Below are positions 26,148 to 35,725 of a DNA stretch of 64,000 nucleotides, in pieces; position 1 is the first letter of the stretch, and the number at the start of each line of letters is the position of its first letter. Below the pieces are notes generated by a model. That model did no database searches. It saw only the letters and a list, made by a program, of their open reading frames with translations, and was not told the DNA's origin. The stretch comes from Thalassotalea sp. 42_200_T64. GTDB lineage: Bacteria > Pseudomonadota > Gammaproteobacteria > Enterobacterales > Alteromonadaceae. Where the stretch lies: positions 1-64,000 of the forward strand of contig MABC01000054.1 in assembly GCA_002162925.1 (NCBI GenBank). Reading direction: 5' to 3'. A program made the position numbers and the translations under genes.

Positions 26148-26174
26148 AGTATAGCAAATCTATTCATTGTTCAA
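26148..26174 (-). promoter_or_regulatory. Probable promoter of the Tat-protein/PqqD/HprK operon
   Basis: On the minus strand TGCTATACT forms an extended -10 (hexamer at 26148-26153), with TTGAAC at 26169-26174 and a 15-bp spacer. It would give a leader of about 20 nt before the ATG at 26120. The spacing is short, which the extended -10 may offset. Confidence 0.45.
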
Positions 26175-26306
26175 GAAAAATTAATACTGAGATAAATGCA
26201 AAGAATATACCAAAATCATTATCGTTTGATTTCTTTGACTTTTAAATCCTCTTTGAATTTGTATTGTAAAAATTCCTGACACTAGTTGGGTATATTGTTC
26301 ATAAAC

Positions 26307-26813
26307 CTATAACAAAAATTGTTGATCAATCGGGGTAAATTTATCACAGGCAATCAGCAATGAATTGGCGGTGAGTTGTTCCACCCCCAGCACTTCCACC
26401 TCACAGTGGTATTTACCTCTAAGTTTATCCACCAATAAATCAAAATCGCCATCGCCAGAGAGTAAAATAACTTTATCGGCCTGGCTGCCGACTTCCAGGG
26501 CATCAATGGTTATGCCCACATCCCAGTCGCCTTTGGCGCTGCCATCTTTTCGTTGAATATATGGTTTGAGTTTTACCTGAAAGCCAATGGCACGGAGAAT
26601 GTTTTGAAATTGGCGCTGTTTTTCATTGCCAGAATCGATGGCGTAAGCATTGGCACAGACAATCTCATGGGTGCTAGCGGCATAAGCCCAAAACGTATTG
26701 TAATCAAAACTACGGTTAAAGCCCTGGCGACAGGTATAGTAAATATTTTGCACATCAACAAAAATGGCGACGGTTGGTTTTGTGGGCTTTGCCCCTGGGG
26801 TAGAGTCAGTCAT
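26307..26813 (-). CDS. NYN domain protein (PIN-like RNase, LabA/DUF88 type)
   Basis: The 168-residue protein has the NYN-domain acidic residues in AIFVDVQNIYYT (about 16-27), KGDWDVGITIDAL (about 94-106) and VILLSGDGDFDLLVDKLR (about 114-131). The family comprises probable metal-dependent RNases with a PIN-like fold. It is a single gene, divergent from the peroxiredoxin gene and separated from the Tat-protein operon by 186 bp. The cellular target is not known. Confidence 0.85.
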   Translation of the reverse strand: MTDSTPGAKPTKPTVAIFVDVQNIYYTCRQGFNRSFDYNTFWAYAASTHEIVCANAYAIDSGNEKQRQFQNILRAIGFQVKLKPYIQRKDGSAKGDWDVGITIDALEVGSQADKVILLSGDGDFDLLVDKLRGKYHCEVEVLGVEQLTANSLLIACDKFTPIDQQFLL

Positions 26814-26980
26814 AGGTGCTCAAATGGGCTCATTAAGAGCGCTATACTATTAGGGTAATTATCTTTAGTGTAACGATAATTTCATTTTAAATCAGACAAA
26901 TGTTAACGTAACGCTTATAATCTCGGTCAGTAAAAATTTTGACCTTAAACCACTTTACCCAGCAATCACATAGGTGCCAC

Positions 26981-27454
26981 ATGATCAAAGTAAACGACGC
27001 AATACCAGCAGGCGAATTACAACAATTAACTGACCAAGGCATGGTAAATCACAGTAGTGCAGATTTATTTAGCAATAAAAAAGTGGTGATGTTTGCCGTA
27101 CCCGGTGCCTTCACCCCTACTTGTTCGCAGGCGCACCTGCCCGGTTATGTTGTGCACTATGATGAGTTTAAAGGGAAAGGTATCGATGCCATTATCTGTA
27201 CCTCGGTAAACGATGCTTTTGTGATGAAAGCCTGGGGAGAAGCTCAAAATGCCGAAAACATTATGATGTTAGGTGACGGCGATGGTGCCTTTGCCAAAGC
27301 GTTAGGTTTGAGCATGGAAACCGGCGCGTTTGGCGGCTTACGTTCACAACGTTATGCCATGGTCGTTGACAATGGCAAGGTGACTCACCTGCACGTGGAA
27401 GCGGCAAAAAAATTTGAAGTAAGTAAAGCCGAAAGCATACTTGCCGTACTTTAA
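26981..27454 (+). CDS. Peroxiredoxin, Prx5/hybrid-type
   Basis: The 157-residue thiol peroxidase has the Prx5 active site PGAFTPTCSQAHLPGY, with the peroxidatic Cys and the T(x)xC environment intact. It carries no glutaredoxin domain, which is fused in some gammaproteobacterial homologues. The track begins at TTG 26939. ATG 26981 (MIKVNDAIP) is the family start, with GGTG upstream. It precedes the ferritin gene by 12 bp, so peroxide detoxification and iron storage were probably co-expressed. Confidence 0.9.
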   Translation: MIKVNDAIPAGELQQLTDQGMVNHSSADLFSNKKVVMFAVPGAFTPTCSQAHLPGYVVHYDEFKGKGIDAIICTSVNDAFVMKAWGEAQNAENIMMLGDGDGAFAKALGLSMETGAFGGLRSQRYAMVVDNGKVTHLHVEAAKKFEVSKAESILAVL

Positions 27455-27466
27455 GAGAGAAAAACT

Positions 27467-27998
27467 ATGTTAAAAGCACAAATGGTTGAGCAGTTGAATG
27501 TGCAAATTAACCTGGAATTTTATTCATCAAACTTATACCTGCAAATGAGTGCCTGGTGTGAAGGCAAAGGCTCTGAAGGCGCCGGTGCCTTTTTACGCAA
27601 CCATGCCATTGAAGAAATGCAGCACATGAATCGTTTATTTACTTACGTCAGTGAAACTGGCGCCATGCCTATTTTAGGCGCTATTGATGCCCCAGAGCAT
27701 GAGTTCGAGTCGTTAAGCGCAGTATTTCAGGCAACCTATAAGCATGAATGTTTGATTACCGAAAAAATTAATGATTTAGCGCATGCGGCGTTCACCAATC
27801 AGGATTACTCGACCTTTAATTTCTTACCGTGGTTTGTTTCCGAACAACACGGAAGAAGAAACGCTGTTTAAAAGCATTCTTGATAAAATTGAATTGGTTG
27901 GCAACGACGGTCATGCCTTGTTCTTCGTTGACAAAGATTTGGCGGAAATGGCAAAACAAGGCCCGGTTTCGGTCATGCCAGAACCCGTTGGCGCGTGA
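27467..27998 (+). pseudogene. ftnA: Ferritin FtnA, interrupted by a +1 frameshift
   Basis: The first 128 codons encode a non-haem ferritin ([36 protein letters not shown] with iron-binding Glu/His, ending FVSEQH). An extra G at 27851-27852 then shifts the frame, and translation stops at 27871. The expected continuation [25 protein letters not shown] is intact in the next frame from 27852 to 27998. Removing one base restores a 176-residue protein. No slippery heptamer is visible, so this is a recent mutation or a sequencing error. The truncated product would lack helix D and the E region. Confidence 0.85.
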
Positions 27999-28052
27999 TC
28001 AGTAAAGTGAAACCGCATTTAAACTCTAGTAAAGAACAAAGGTTTAACCGTT

Positions 28053-29243
28053 ATGGCTCTGCAAAACGTTGATGTATTAGTGATTGGCGCCGGCGCCGCC
28101 GGATTAATGTGCGCAATAAATGCCGGTTATCGCGGCCGCAGTGTGGTGGTCGTAGATATGGGCAAAAAGCCGGGCCGCAAAATTATCATCAGCGGCGGTG
28201 GTCGCTGCAATTTTACCAATCAAAATGCCGAGCCTGAAAACTACCTTTGCAAAAATCCGCACTTTGTTAAATCGGCGCTAAGCCGCTATAGCCAGTACGA
28301 TTTTATCGACATGGTAGAGCGGCACGCCGTTGATTATCACCATAAAACTTTAGGCCAGCTGTTTTGCGATAACAGCGCCCACGATATCGTCGATATGTTA
28401 CTCACCGAATGTGACTGGGCAGGCGTGCAAATTCATTTGCAAAGTGAAGTGCACAAGGTCAATCAACACCATGATGGTTTTATCGTCACCACCAATGGTA
28501 AAGACTACCAGTGTCAGTCATTGGTGATTGCTGCTGGTGGGCTAACCATGCCAAAACTGGGCGCAACCCCGATAGGTTATAAAATTGCCGAGCAATTTGG
28601 TTTAACCGTGTTGCCAACTTGTGCCGCATTGGTGCCGTTTACTTTGCAAGATATTGACAAACAAAAGTTTGATGGCTTGTCTGGCATTAGTGTCGATTGC
28701 GAAGTGAGCAGTAAAAATGGCACCAGCTTTCGTGAAAACATCTTGTTTACCCATCGCGGTTTATCTGGCCCGGCAATACTGCAAATATCTTCTTACTGGA
28801 AGGCTGGGGAGGATTTGAGCATTAACTTACTGCCAGAGTTAAACTTAACCGAACATCTGGCCCATGTCCGCCAGGAAAGCCCGCAACGGGCGTTAAAAAC
28901 CGCTCTGTCGCACATATTGCCAAAACGTTTGATTGAACGTTTGTATGACGCAAACGAGTTGCCCGATAAAGCGATAAATCAATTAACCCACAGCGAAATT
29001 GCCGAGCTTGAGCAATATTTCCATCAATGGAAAATCAAACCCAATGGCACCGAAGGCTACCGCACCGCAGAAGTGACGTTAGGTGGCGTAGATACCGATG
29101 AGTTGTCTTCAAAAACCATGGAAAGTAAAAAAGTACCTGGTTTGTACTTCATCGGTGAAGTGGCTGATGTTACTGGCTGGCTTGGCGGTTATAATTTTCA
29201 ATGGGCCTGGTCTAGCGGTTGGGCGGCCGGTCAAGTTGCTTAG
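28053..29243 (+). CDS. HI0933/YhiN-family FAD-dependent oxidoreductase
   Basis: The 396-residue flavoprotein has the N-terminal FAD motif VLVIGAGAAGLMCAINAGYRG, the family signature GRKIIISGGGRCNFTN, and a C-terminal YFIGEVADVTGWLGGYNFQWAWSSGWAAG. The family includes BaiN-like and so-called aminoacetone oxidase-like proteins; their physiological substrate is mostly unknown. It lies about 50 bp after the ferritin remnant on the same strand. Confidence 0.88.
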   Translation: MALQNVDVLVIGAGAAGLMCAINAGYRGRSVVVVDMGKKPGRKIIISGGGRCNFTNQNAEPENYLCKNPHFVKSALSRYSQYDFIDMVERHAVDYHHKTLGQLFCDNSAHDIVDMLLTECDWAGVQIHLQSEVHKVNQHHDGFIVTTNGKDYQCQSLVIAAGGLTMPKLGATPIGYKIAEQFGLTVLPTCAALVPFTLQDIDKQKFDGLSGISVDCEVSSKNGTSFRENILFTHRGLSGPAILQISSYWKAGEDLSINLLPELNLTEHLAHVRQESPQRALKTALSHILPKRLIERLYDANELPDKAINQLTHSEIAELEQYFHQWKIKPNGTEGYRTAEVTLGGVDTDELSSKTMESKKVPGLYFIGEVADVTGWLGGYNFQWAWSSGWAAGQVA

Positions 29244-29282
29244 TTGCCTTTTGCAATGAAGATTAAGGCATTACCTTCACCA

Positions 29283-30431
29283 TTAAGCATCCCTGGGTAA
29301 ACCTTTCTCAATGGTGCGAATTAAACGCGCGGTTAAACGCTGATTTTTATTTTCTCCAAGCTGCTCAAGCTTTAATTGTTGTTGCGCTAAGGCCCAATCA
29401 ATATGCTCTTTTACCATCTCACTGGCACCGATATGTTGTTGCGCTAAGGCGCTGACTATTTGCTCATCATAACGGGCGTTACCTAAGGCCACGGCGATAT
29501 TGCGTTGCCAACAATCAAAGCCAATACGGCGAATGGGTGAGCCTTCGGTATTTTTTAAAAATTCGTCTTCATCCCAGGCAAATACTTCGAGTAAATGGAT
29601 ATTATCTAACCGGTTTCTTGGCTGGAAGTCATCTTCAGCGGAGAGCTTGGCAAATTTATTCCATGGGCAAATCAGTTGGCAATCATCACAGCCATAGATA
29701 CGGTTGCCAATTAATGGTCGAAACTCTAGTGGAATCGCCTCTCTTAACTCTATGGTTAAATACGAAATGCAGCGTCTGGCATCCACCACATAAGGGGCAA
29801 CGATGGCATTGGTTGGGCAAATTTTAATGCAAGAAACGCATTGACCACACTGATTGGTTTTTGGGGTGTCTACCGGCAGCGGGATATCTACCATCAATTC
29901 GCCAAGAAAGAACCAGGAACCAGCCTGGTTATTCAACAGTAAGCTGTGTTTTCCTACCCAACCAAGTCCTGCTTTTTCCGCTAGCGGGCGTTCTAGTACC
30001 GGTGCGGAGTCAACAAACGGACGAAAATTAAGATTATGGCAATAGTTTTCAATTTTTTTGCCCAGTTGCTTTAAGCGATTGCGCATTAATTTATGATAAT
30101 CGCGCCCCAGGGCATAGCGTGAAATAAACGCATGTTGATCTCGCTTGAGGGTTTTGGCAAATTTCGCCTCGGTCGGTAAATAATCTAAGCGCACAGAAAT
30201 CACCCGTAAGGTACCCGGCAGTAATTCATCAGGTCGGGCACGCATAAGATCGTGTCTGGCCATATAATCCATATTGCCGTGATAGCCCTGTTCGAGCCAA
30301 TGTTGTAAGGCTTTTTCGTGACTTTTTAAATCAACATCACAAATGCCGACATCAGCAAAACCAAACTCTTTGCCCCAAAGCTTGATTTTTTCAGCCAGTT
30401 CCTGATAGTTAATAGCAGCACTTTCATTCAT
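29283..30431 (-). CDS. queG: Epoxyqueuosine reductase
   Basis: QueG performs the last step of queuosine synthesis in tRNA, reducing epoxyqueuosine with cobalamin and two [4Fe-4S] clusters. The sequence has CGQCVSCIKICPTNAI and CDDCQLICPWNKF cluster motifs and a C-terminal HEAT-like helical region with RRIGFDCWQRNIAVALGNA. I place the start at ATG 30431 (MNESAAINYQELAEKIK), which aligns with E. coli QueG, rather than the track's 30470. The start codon then overlaps the opposing ATG at 30430. It is divergent from nnr, as in E. coli. Confidence 0.93.
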   Translation of the reverse strand: MNESAAINYQELAEKIKLWGKEFGFADVGICDVDLKSHEKALQHWLEQGYHGNMDYMARHDLMRARPDELLPGTLRVISVRLDYLPTEAKFAKTLKRDQHAFISRYALGRDYHKLMRNRLKQLGKKIENYCHNLNFRPFVDSAPVLERPLAEKAGLGWVGKHSLLLNNQAGSWFFLGELMVDIPLPVDTPKTNQCGQCVSCIKICPTNAIVAPYVVDARRCISYLTIELREAIPLEFRPLIGNRIYGCDDCQLICPWNKFAKLSAEDDFQPRNRLDNIHLLEVFAWDEDEFLKNTEGSPIRRIGFDCWQRNIAVALGNARYDEQIVSALAQQHIGASEMVKEHIDWALAQQQLKLEQLGENKNQRLTARLIRTIEKGLPRDA

Positions 30432-30441
30432 GGGATCGTTT

Positions 30442-31935
30442 ATGTTACCGGTAAAATTTTTGGCAAGCATACCACAACATGCCTATCACGCTGAAATGGT
30501 TGCCAGCAATGAGGGCGCAATTGCCAGGCAGCAACAGTTAACTTTGTACCAATTAATGGTCGCTGCCGGCCAGTCATCATTTGAACTAATGCAGCAACAA
30601 TGGCCAGCCTGCAACACCATTTTAGTGGTATGTGGTCGTGGCAATAATGCTGGCGATGGCTTTGTCTTGGCGCGGCTGGCGCTGCAGTTTGGTATGCGGG
30701 TGTATTTGCAATCACTGGCAGCGCTTGATGATTATCAAGGAGATGCAAAACTTGCCAGCCAGCAGTTTATCGATGCTGGTGGCCGTATCGATAAGATGGA
30801 TGACATCGATTTAGATGGTATCGATGTCATTGTTGATGCCATGTTAGGCACTGGTATCAAAGGTGAGGTGAGAGACAAATTCCGGTCTCTGATTGAGTTA
30901 ATAAATCTACTCGATACCCCCGTTTTAAGCTTGGATTTACCTTCAGGTTTGAATGCCAATACTGGCCAGGTGCAAGGTTGTGCCATTGTCGCCGATATTA
31001 CGGTGACTTTTGTGGCGATAAAAATCGGCCTGTTAACCGGTAAAGCTAGTGATTATTGTGGCCAGTTGTATCTTGCCGGTTTAGGCATAGAGCAACCATT
31101 TGCTAACCAAACTGCCACTAAAACCTTTATTAATGCACCGGCCTATTTAACGCCGCTGGCGAAACGGCAACCAAGCTCACATAAAGGCAAGAGTGGCTTT
31201 GTCTTAACCATTGCCGGCAACAAGGGCATGCCAGGGGCTGCCCGCCTTGCCAGTGAAGCCGCGCTAAGAACTGGCGCGGGTTTGGTCGCGGTTGCTTGCC
31301 ATCCAGGTAATCGAGTGATGATCACGGCTACCAGGCCAGAGCTGATGCTAATTGATATTGGCACTGATCATCGGGGGGAACAGCAAAAATTAACAAAGGT
31401 TGATGCCGTTGTGCTTGGCCCTGGTCTGGGTGCTAACGATTGGGCCGAAACAAAATTTAGGCAGGGGTTAGCGCTGAATAAGCCTATGGTAGTTGATGCC
31501 GATGGCCTCAACCTGTTGGCCGAATATCCGCAATATCGTGAAAATTGGGTACTCACACCACACCCTGGCGAAGCCGCACGGTTATTAAATACCTCGATAA
31601 GCGCTGTGGAAGCGGATCGTTTTGCCGCAGTAAAAGCCATCGCCGTAAAGTATGGCGGCATTTGTGTGTTAAAAGGTGCCGGTAGCCTAATTAGTGATGG
31701 TGACAGCGTGGCCATTAACATTACCGGTAACGCCGGCATGGCTGTTGGTGGCATGGGGGATGTCTTAGCTGGTATCCTTGGCGCATTAATATTACAATCT
31801 GACAATATATATACCGCAGCCAAATTTGCAGTGTATATTCATGGCAAAGCGGCAGACATGGCAATTATAGATGGTCAAAAAGGCTTGTTGGCCAGTGATC
31901 TATTTCCCTATATAAGACAATTGGTAAATCAATAG
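30442..31935 (+). CDS. nnr: Bifunctional NAD(P)H-hydrate epimerase / dehydratase
   Basis: Nnr repairs hydrated NAD(P)H. The N-terminal epimerase domain shows VCGRGNNAGDGFVLARL, and the C-terminal ADP-dependent dehydratase shows GKSGFVLTIAGNKGMPGAARLA, LTPHPGEAARLL and NITGNAGMAVGGMGDVLAGILG. The track starts at 30430. ATG 30442 (MLPVKFLASIPQHAY) fits the family better, though 30430 is possible. It starts the plus-strand run nnr-tsaE-amiB-mutL-miaA-hfq-hflX, the order known from E. coli. Confidence 0.93.
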   Translation: MLPVKFLASIPQHAYHAEMVASNEGAIARQQQLTLYQLMVAAGQSSFELMQQQWPACNTILVVCGRGNNAGDGFVLARLALQFGMRVYLQSLAALDDYQGDAKLASQQFIDAGGRIDKMDDIDLDGIDVIVDAMLGTGIKGEVRDKFRSLIELINLLDTPVLSLDLPSGLNANTGQVQGCAIVADITVTFVAIKIGLLTGKASDYCGQLYLAGLGIEQPFANQTATKTFINAPAYLTPLAKRQPSSHKGKSGFVLTIAGNKGMPGAARLASEAALRTGAGLVAVACHPGNRVMITATRPELMLIDIGTDHRGEQQKLTKVDAVVLGPGLGANDWAETKFRQGLALNKPMVVDADGLNLLAEYPQYRENWVLTPHPGEAARLLNTSISAVEADRFAAVKAIAVKYGGICVLKGAGSLISDGDSVAINITGNAGMAVGGMGDVLAGILGALILQSDNIYTAAKFAVYIHGKAADMAIIDGQKGLLASDLFPYIRQLVNQ

Positions 31936-31938
31936 TTA

Positions 31939-32448
31939 ATGAAAAAATCAGCGCAAATAACATTAGACTTAAGCGACGAACAAGCAACGGTTGCCATGGG
32001 CAGGCAGTTAGCCGCTGCCACTCAACAATTAGATTTAGCCAGTTTGCTGGTATTTCTGCATGGCGATTTGGGGGCCGGAAAAACCACCTTAACCCGAGGT
32101 TTTGTGCAAGGCATGGGCCATAACGGCAATGTAAAAAGTCCGACATACACTTTGGTGGAACCCTACGAGTTAGCGCCTTGGCATGTGTATCATTTTGATC
32201 TTTATCGTTTGGCCGATCCGGAAGAATTAGAATATATGGGCATTCGCGATTATTTTGCGCAAAAATATTGCTGCTTTATCGAATGGCCAGAAAAAGGTGC
32301 TGGTCTTTTACCCCAAGAAGACCTTATTATAAACTTGCAGTATAATGACTGGCAGAGAGTCATCACCTTACAAGCAAACAGTAGTAAAGGTGAGCAACTA
32401 ATTACGGCATTAATACAACAAACTAAAACAATAAAAAGACAAGGGTAA
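31939..32448 (+). CDS. tsaE: tRNA threonylcarbamoyladenosine biosynthesis ATPase TsaE
   Basis: TsaE is the P-loop ATPase of the TsaB-TsaD-TsaE complex that makes the t6A modification of tRNA. The 169-residue protein has Walker A GDLGAGKTTLTRGF, the SPTYTLVEPYE switch segment, HFDLYRLADPEELEYMG, and FIEWPEKG. It starts 3 bp after the nnr stop codon, so the two are co-translated. Confidence 0.95.
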   Translation: MKKSAQITLDLSDEQATVAMGRQLAAATQQLDLASLLVFLHGDLGAGKTTLTRGFVQGMGHNGNVKSPTYTLVEPYELAPWHVYHFDLYRLADPEELEYMGIRDYFAQKYCCFIEWPEKGAGLLPQEDLIINLQYNDWQRVITLQANSSKGEQLITALIQQTKTIKRQG

Positions 32449-32494
32449 TTGGTCGAATTTTCAACTATCACTTGTGGGATAACGTTAAAGTAAG

Positions 32495-33802
32495 ATGAGC
32501 AGCATAACTCAAACAATCATTATCATATTCTTCACATTATTTAGCCTAAATAGCTGGGCACTAAATGTGATCGAAGGTGTACGTATTTGGCCAGCACCGG
32601 AAAATACCCGAGTCGTGTTTGATTTGGATGGAAAACCGGATTACAGCTATTTTTTCCTGAACAACCCTAATCGTTTAGTCATCGACTTTAACGATACCGT
32701 AAATGCGGCTAATTTATCCAACCTTGCAAAAACAGACACCCGTATCAAGCTGGTCCGTACCAGTAGCACAAAGAATAAAACATCGGTACGTTTGGTGCTC
32801 GAACTGTCCGGCAGTTTTCAGGAGAAAATTTTTGTGCTTAGCCCGACCGGACCTTATGGCAACCGTCTGGTAGTGGATTTATTGGATCATAATCGTTCTG
32901 TGGTGGCCCGACACAAACCGAAAAATACCAAACGTGATGTCATCATCGGCATCGATGCAGGCCATGGCGGTGAAGATCCGGGTTCAATTTCAAAAAATGG
33001 CACCCATGAAAAACGCATCACCTTAACTATTGCCAAACGTTTGGAAAAAATTATCAACCAGGAACCTGGGATGAAAGCGGTGATGATCCGCACCGGCGAC
33101 TATTTTGTCAATTTAAACCGTCGCACCGAACTGGCGCGGAAAAAGCAGGTTGATTTCTTAGTGTCGATTCACGCCGATGCCTTTCGCACTCCGCAGCCAC
33201 GAGGTGGTTCCGTCTGGATTGTCAATAATTCCCGGGCGCAATCGGAATTATCGCGCTGGCTGGTAAACCGAGAAAAAAACTCGGAATTGCTCGGCGGTGG
33301 CGGTGAACTGATCAAGCGCACCAATGACGATAACTTGGCGGTATTTCTCGCCGATTTAACCAAAGATAAGTCGTTAGAAATTAGTGACAGAATGGCCAAT
33401 AATGTCATTAAAGAGATGAAAAAAATCACCAGAATGCATAAATCAAAACCACAAAATGCAAGTTTGGCGGTGCTAAAATCTTCCGATATTCCATCGATGC
33501 TGGTGGAGACAGGTTTTATTTCTAATCCTTATGATTTTAAAAATTTAATGTCTGCCAATCATCAAACCAAATTGGCCAAGGCCATTTTTACCGGCATGAA
33601 AAAATACTTTGTGCGCTATCCGCCAGAAGGTTCGTTGCTGGCGAGTTTAAAACCCACGCAACATAAAATTAGCCGTGGCGAATCGTTATCAGTGGTTGCG
33701 CAACGCTATAAAGTGTCGGTAAAAGAATTAAAACTGGCGAATAATCTAAAGACCGATGTGGTCAGGATTGGTCAAACCTTGACCATTCCCCGGGTTAACT
33801 AA
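32495..33802 (+). CDS. amiB: N-acetylmuramoyl-L-alanine amidase (AmiB type)
   Basis: This periplasmic zinc amidase cleaves the peptide stem from peptidoglycan during daughter-cell separation. The 435-residue protein has a signal peptide (IIIIFFTLFSLNSWA), an AMIN domain (about 25-125) for envelope targeting, and an Amidase_3 domain (about 148-365) with IGIDAGHGGEDPG, VSIHADAF and catalytic VETGFISN. A C-terminal LysM domain follows (HKISRGESLSVVAQRYKVSV). The position before mutL matches E. coli amiB. The single terminal LysM is common in marine relatives. Confidence 0.93.
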   Translation: MSSITQTIIIIFFTLFSLNSWALNVIEGVRIWPAPENTRVVFDLDGKPDYSYFFLNNPNRLVIDFNDTVNAANLSNLAKTDTRIKLVRTSSTKNKTSVRLVLELSGSFQEKIFVLSPTGPYGNRLVVDLLDHNRSVVARHKPKNTKRDVIIGIDAGHGGEDPGSISKNGTHEKRITLTIAKRLEKIINQEPGMKAVMIRTGDYFVNLNRRTELARKKQVDFLVSIHADAFRTPQPRGGSVWIVNNSRAQSELSRWLVNREKNSELLGGGGELIKRTNDDNLAVFLADLTKDKSLEISDRMANNVIKEMKKITRMHKSKPQNASLAVLKSSDIPSMLVETGFISNPYDFKNLMSANHQTKLAKAIFTGMKKYFVRYPPEGSLLASLKPTQHKISRGESLSVVAQRYKVSVKELKLANNLKTDVVRIGQTLTIPRVN

Positions 33803-33820
33803 AAAATTAAGAGTAAATTC

Positions 33821-35677
33821 ATGTCTATTGCGGTATTGCCAGCTCGCCTTGCCAACCAAATAGCCGCCGGTGAGGTGGTGGAACGGCCTGCCTCAGTGGT
33901 AAAAGAGTTAGTGGAAAACTCCATTGACGCCGGTGCCACTAAAATCAATATTGATATTGAAAAGGGTGGCGCCAAGCGGATTAAAATCAGCGATAACGGC
34001 AAAGGTATCGTCAAAGATGAGTTAACCTTGGCGTTATCGCGTCATGCCACCAGCAAAATTAAAAATCTCGATGACCTTGAATCAATCCACAGTTTGGGCT
34101 TTCGTGGTGAAGCCCTCGCCAGTATCAGCTCAGTGGCCAGATTAACCTTAACTTCGAAACCGGCTGAACAAGAGTCTGCCTGGCAAGCCGTAGCGTTTGG
34201 CCGGGATATGCAGGTTGAAGTCAAACCGGCAGCGCATCCAGATGGCACCACCATTGATGTTGAAGATTTATTTTTTAATACTCCGGCCCGGCGCAAATTT
34301 TTAAGAACCGAGAAAACCGAATTTACCCATATCGATGAAGTGGTCCGTCGCATTGCCTTATCGAAATTGCAGATCACCATTGTATTAACTCATAACGGCA
34401 AAGTAGTGCGCCAGTATCGCAGTGCCAATACCGACAAACAAATCGAAAAACGTATCGCCAGTGTCTGTGGCCAAAGCTTTATCGATAACGCCATTGCCCT
34501 TGAATTTCAACACGACAATTTGCATTTGTGGGGCTGGATTGCCAAACCGCAATTTTTCCGCAGCCAAAATGACCTCTGTTATAGCTACGTCAATGACCGG
34601 ATGATGCGGGATAAATTAATTAACCATGCGATCAGGCAGGCTTATGGTGAACGTTTAAATCATGAGGGCTATCCGGCCTTCGTCTTGTTTCTGAATCTCG
34701 ATTTCAGCGAGGTGGATGTTAATGTGCATCCGGCCAAACATGAAGTAAGATTTCATCAGGCACGCTTTGTTCATGACTTTATTTGTTCGGCCATTGAGCA
34801 AACCTTATCTGCGGAGCAAGCAAATTTAGCCGAGCAATTCCAGGATGCAGGTGAGTATCGAGCCGAGAGCCGCGACTATGTGCAACCGTTAACGGCGATT
34901 AACGAACAAACTCAGGCATTTAACCAGGGTGAGCGGCAGCAAGGTCATCAACCGAAGCAAAGTAGCCGCTACTCAACCGCTAGGCCATCAACGCAAGCAC
35001 TGAACAATTATCAATCGCTACTGACAACTCAATCAGCAAAATCTTCACCTGGTCAAAGTTATCCTGATGTTGTTATCAGCCAATCAGCAGAGCAAGCTAT
35101 GCCTGTTGCCAATGTACAGTCAGAGCAAGAACCAACTACAAACCTTCGCTTATTGAAAATGGTTGCCACTGACATTGCTTTGGTAGAGTATCAGCAACAG
35201 TTGTGTTGTTTAAAATTAATGCCTATGCTGCTGCAGGTTATTCAATGGCAATTGCAACAATCGTTTGCCACTGGCATAGTGTCGCAACCCTTGTTATTAC
35301 CGGTTGCGGTGAGTGTTAGTGATGAGCAATGGCAATTTATTGCAAAAAATGAAGTCAGCTTTAATCAGGCAGGCATAGTGTTACAGCTAAAAGCTAAACA
35401 ATGCATTATTCGCGAGTACCCGGCACAACTGAGAGATAAAGATATCAATCAGAGTTTCAGCAAGTTGTTGTCGCTATTAACCGCCGTCGATGAGCTCGAC
35501 ACAAGCGTCTGGGTAAACGCGTTTGCCCAGCTTAAATTACCCCAAACCATAGATTTCATTCAGGCCCAGCAAGTGTTGCTTAATAGCAGCTCGCTGAAAA
35601 ATTTTGATCTTTCTGATTATCTGCGCTTGAATTCTCGACAAGTAGACCTAACATCCTACATTAAGCAATTACAATAA
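33821..35677 (+). CDS. mutL: DNA mismatch repair protein MutL
   Basis: MutL links MutS mismatch recognition to MutH. The 618-residue protein has the GHKL ATPase motifs [25 protein letters not shown] and [16 protein letters not shown] low-complexity Gln/Ser linker follows (about 330-420), then a C-terminal dimerisation domain. I see no endonuclease DQHA(x)2E(x)4E motif, consistent with a MutH-dependent species. The GTTGAA-type start region is normal, 18 bp after amiB. Confidence 0.95.
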   Translation: MSIAVLPARLANQIAAGEVVERPASVVKELVENSIDAGATKINIDIEKGGAKRIKISDNGKGIVKDELTLALSRHATSKIKNLDDLESIHSLGFRGEALASISSVARLTLTSKPAEQESAWQAVAFGRDMQVEVKPAAHPDGTTIDVEDLFFNTPARRKFLRTEKTEFTHIDEVVRRIALSKLQITIVLTHNGKVVRQYRSANTDKQIEKRIASVCGQSFIDNAIALEFQHDNLHLWGWIAKPQFFRSQNDLCYSYVNDRMMRDKLINHAIRQAYGERLNHEGYPAFVLFLNLDFSEVDVNVHPAKHEVRFHQARFVHDFICSAIEQTLSAEQANLAEQFQDAGEYRAESRDYVQPLTAINEQTQAFNQGERQQGHQPKQSSRYSTARPSTQALNNYQSLLTTQSAKSSPGQSYPDVVISQSAEQAMPVANVQSEQEPTTNLRLLKMVATDIALVEYQQQLCCLKLMPMLLQVIQWQLQQSFATGIVSQPLLLPVAVSVSDEQWQFIAKNEVSFNQAGIVLQLKAKQCIIREYPAQLRDKDINQSFSKLLSLLTAVDELDTSVWVNAFAQLKLPQTIDFIQAQQVLLNSSSLKNFDLSDYLRLNSRQVDLTSYIKQLQ

Positions 35678-35725
35678 TCCTGTTCATTTATCGCTGAACA
35701 GTGACAGCAGGTAGCATTAGCTATT

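Noticed and set aside
27467-27998. Programmed +1 frameshift in ftnA.
   Set aside because: No slippery codon, internal Shine-Dalgarno-like stimulator or pseudoknot is visible at CAACACGGAAGAAG, and ferritins are not known to use frameshifting.
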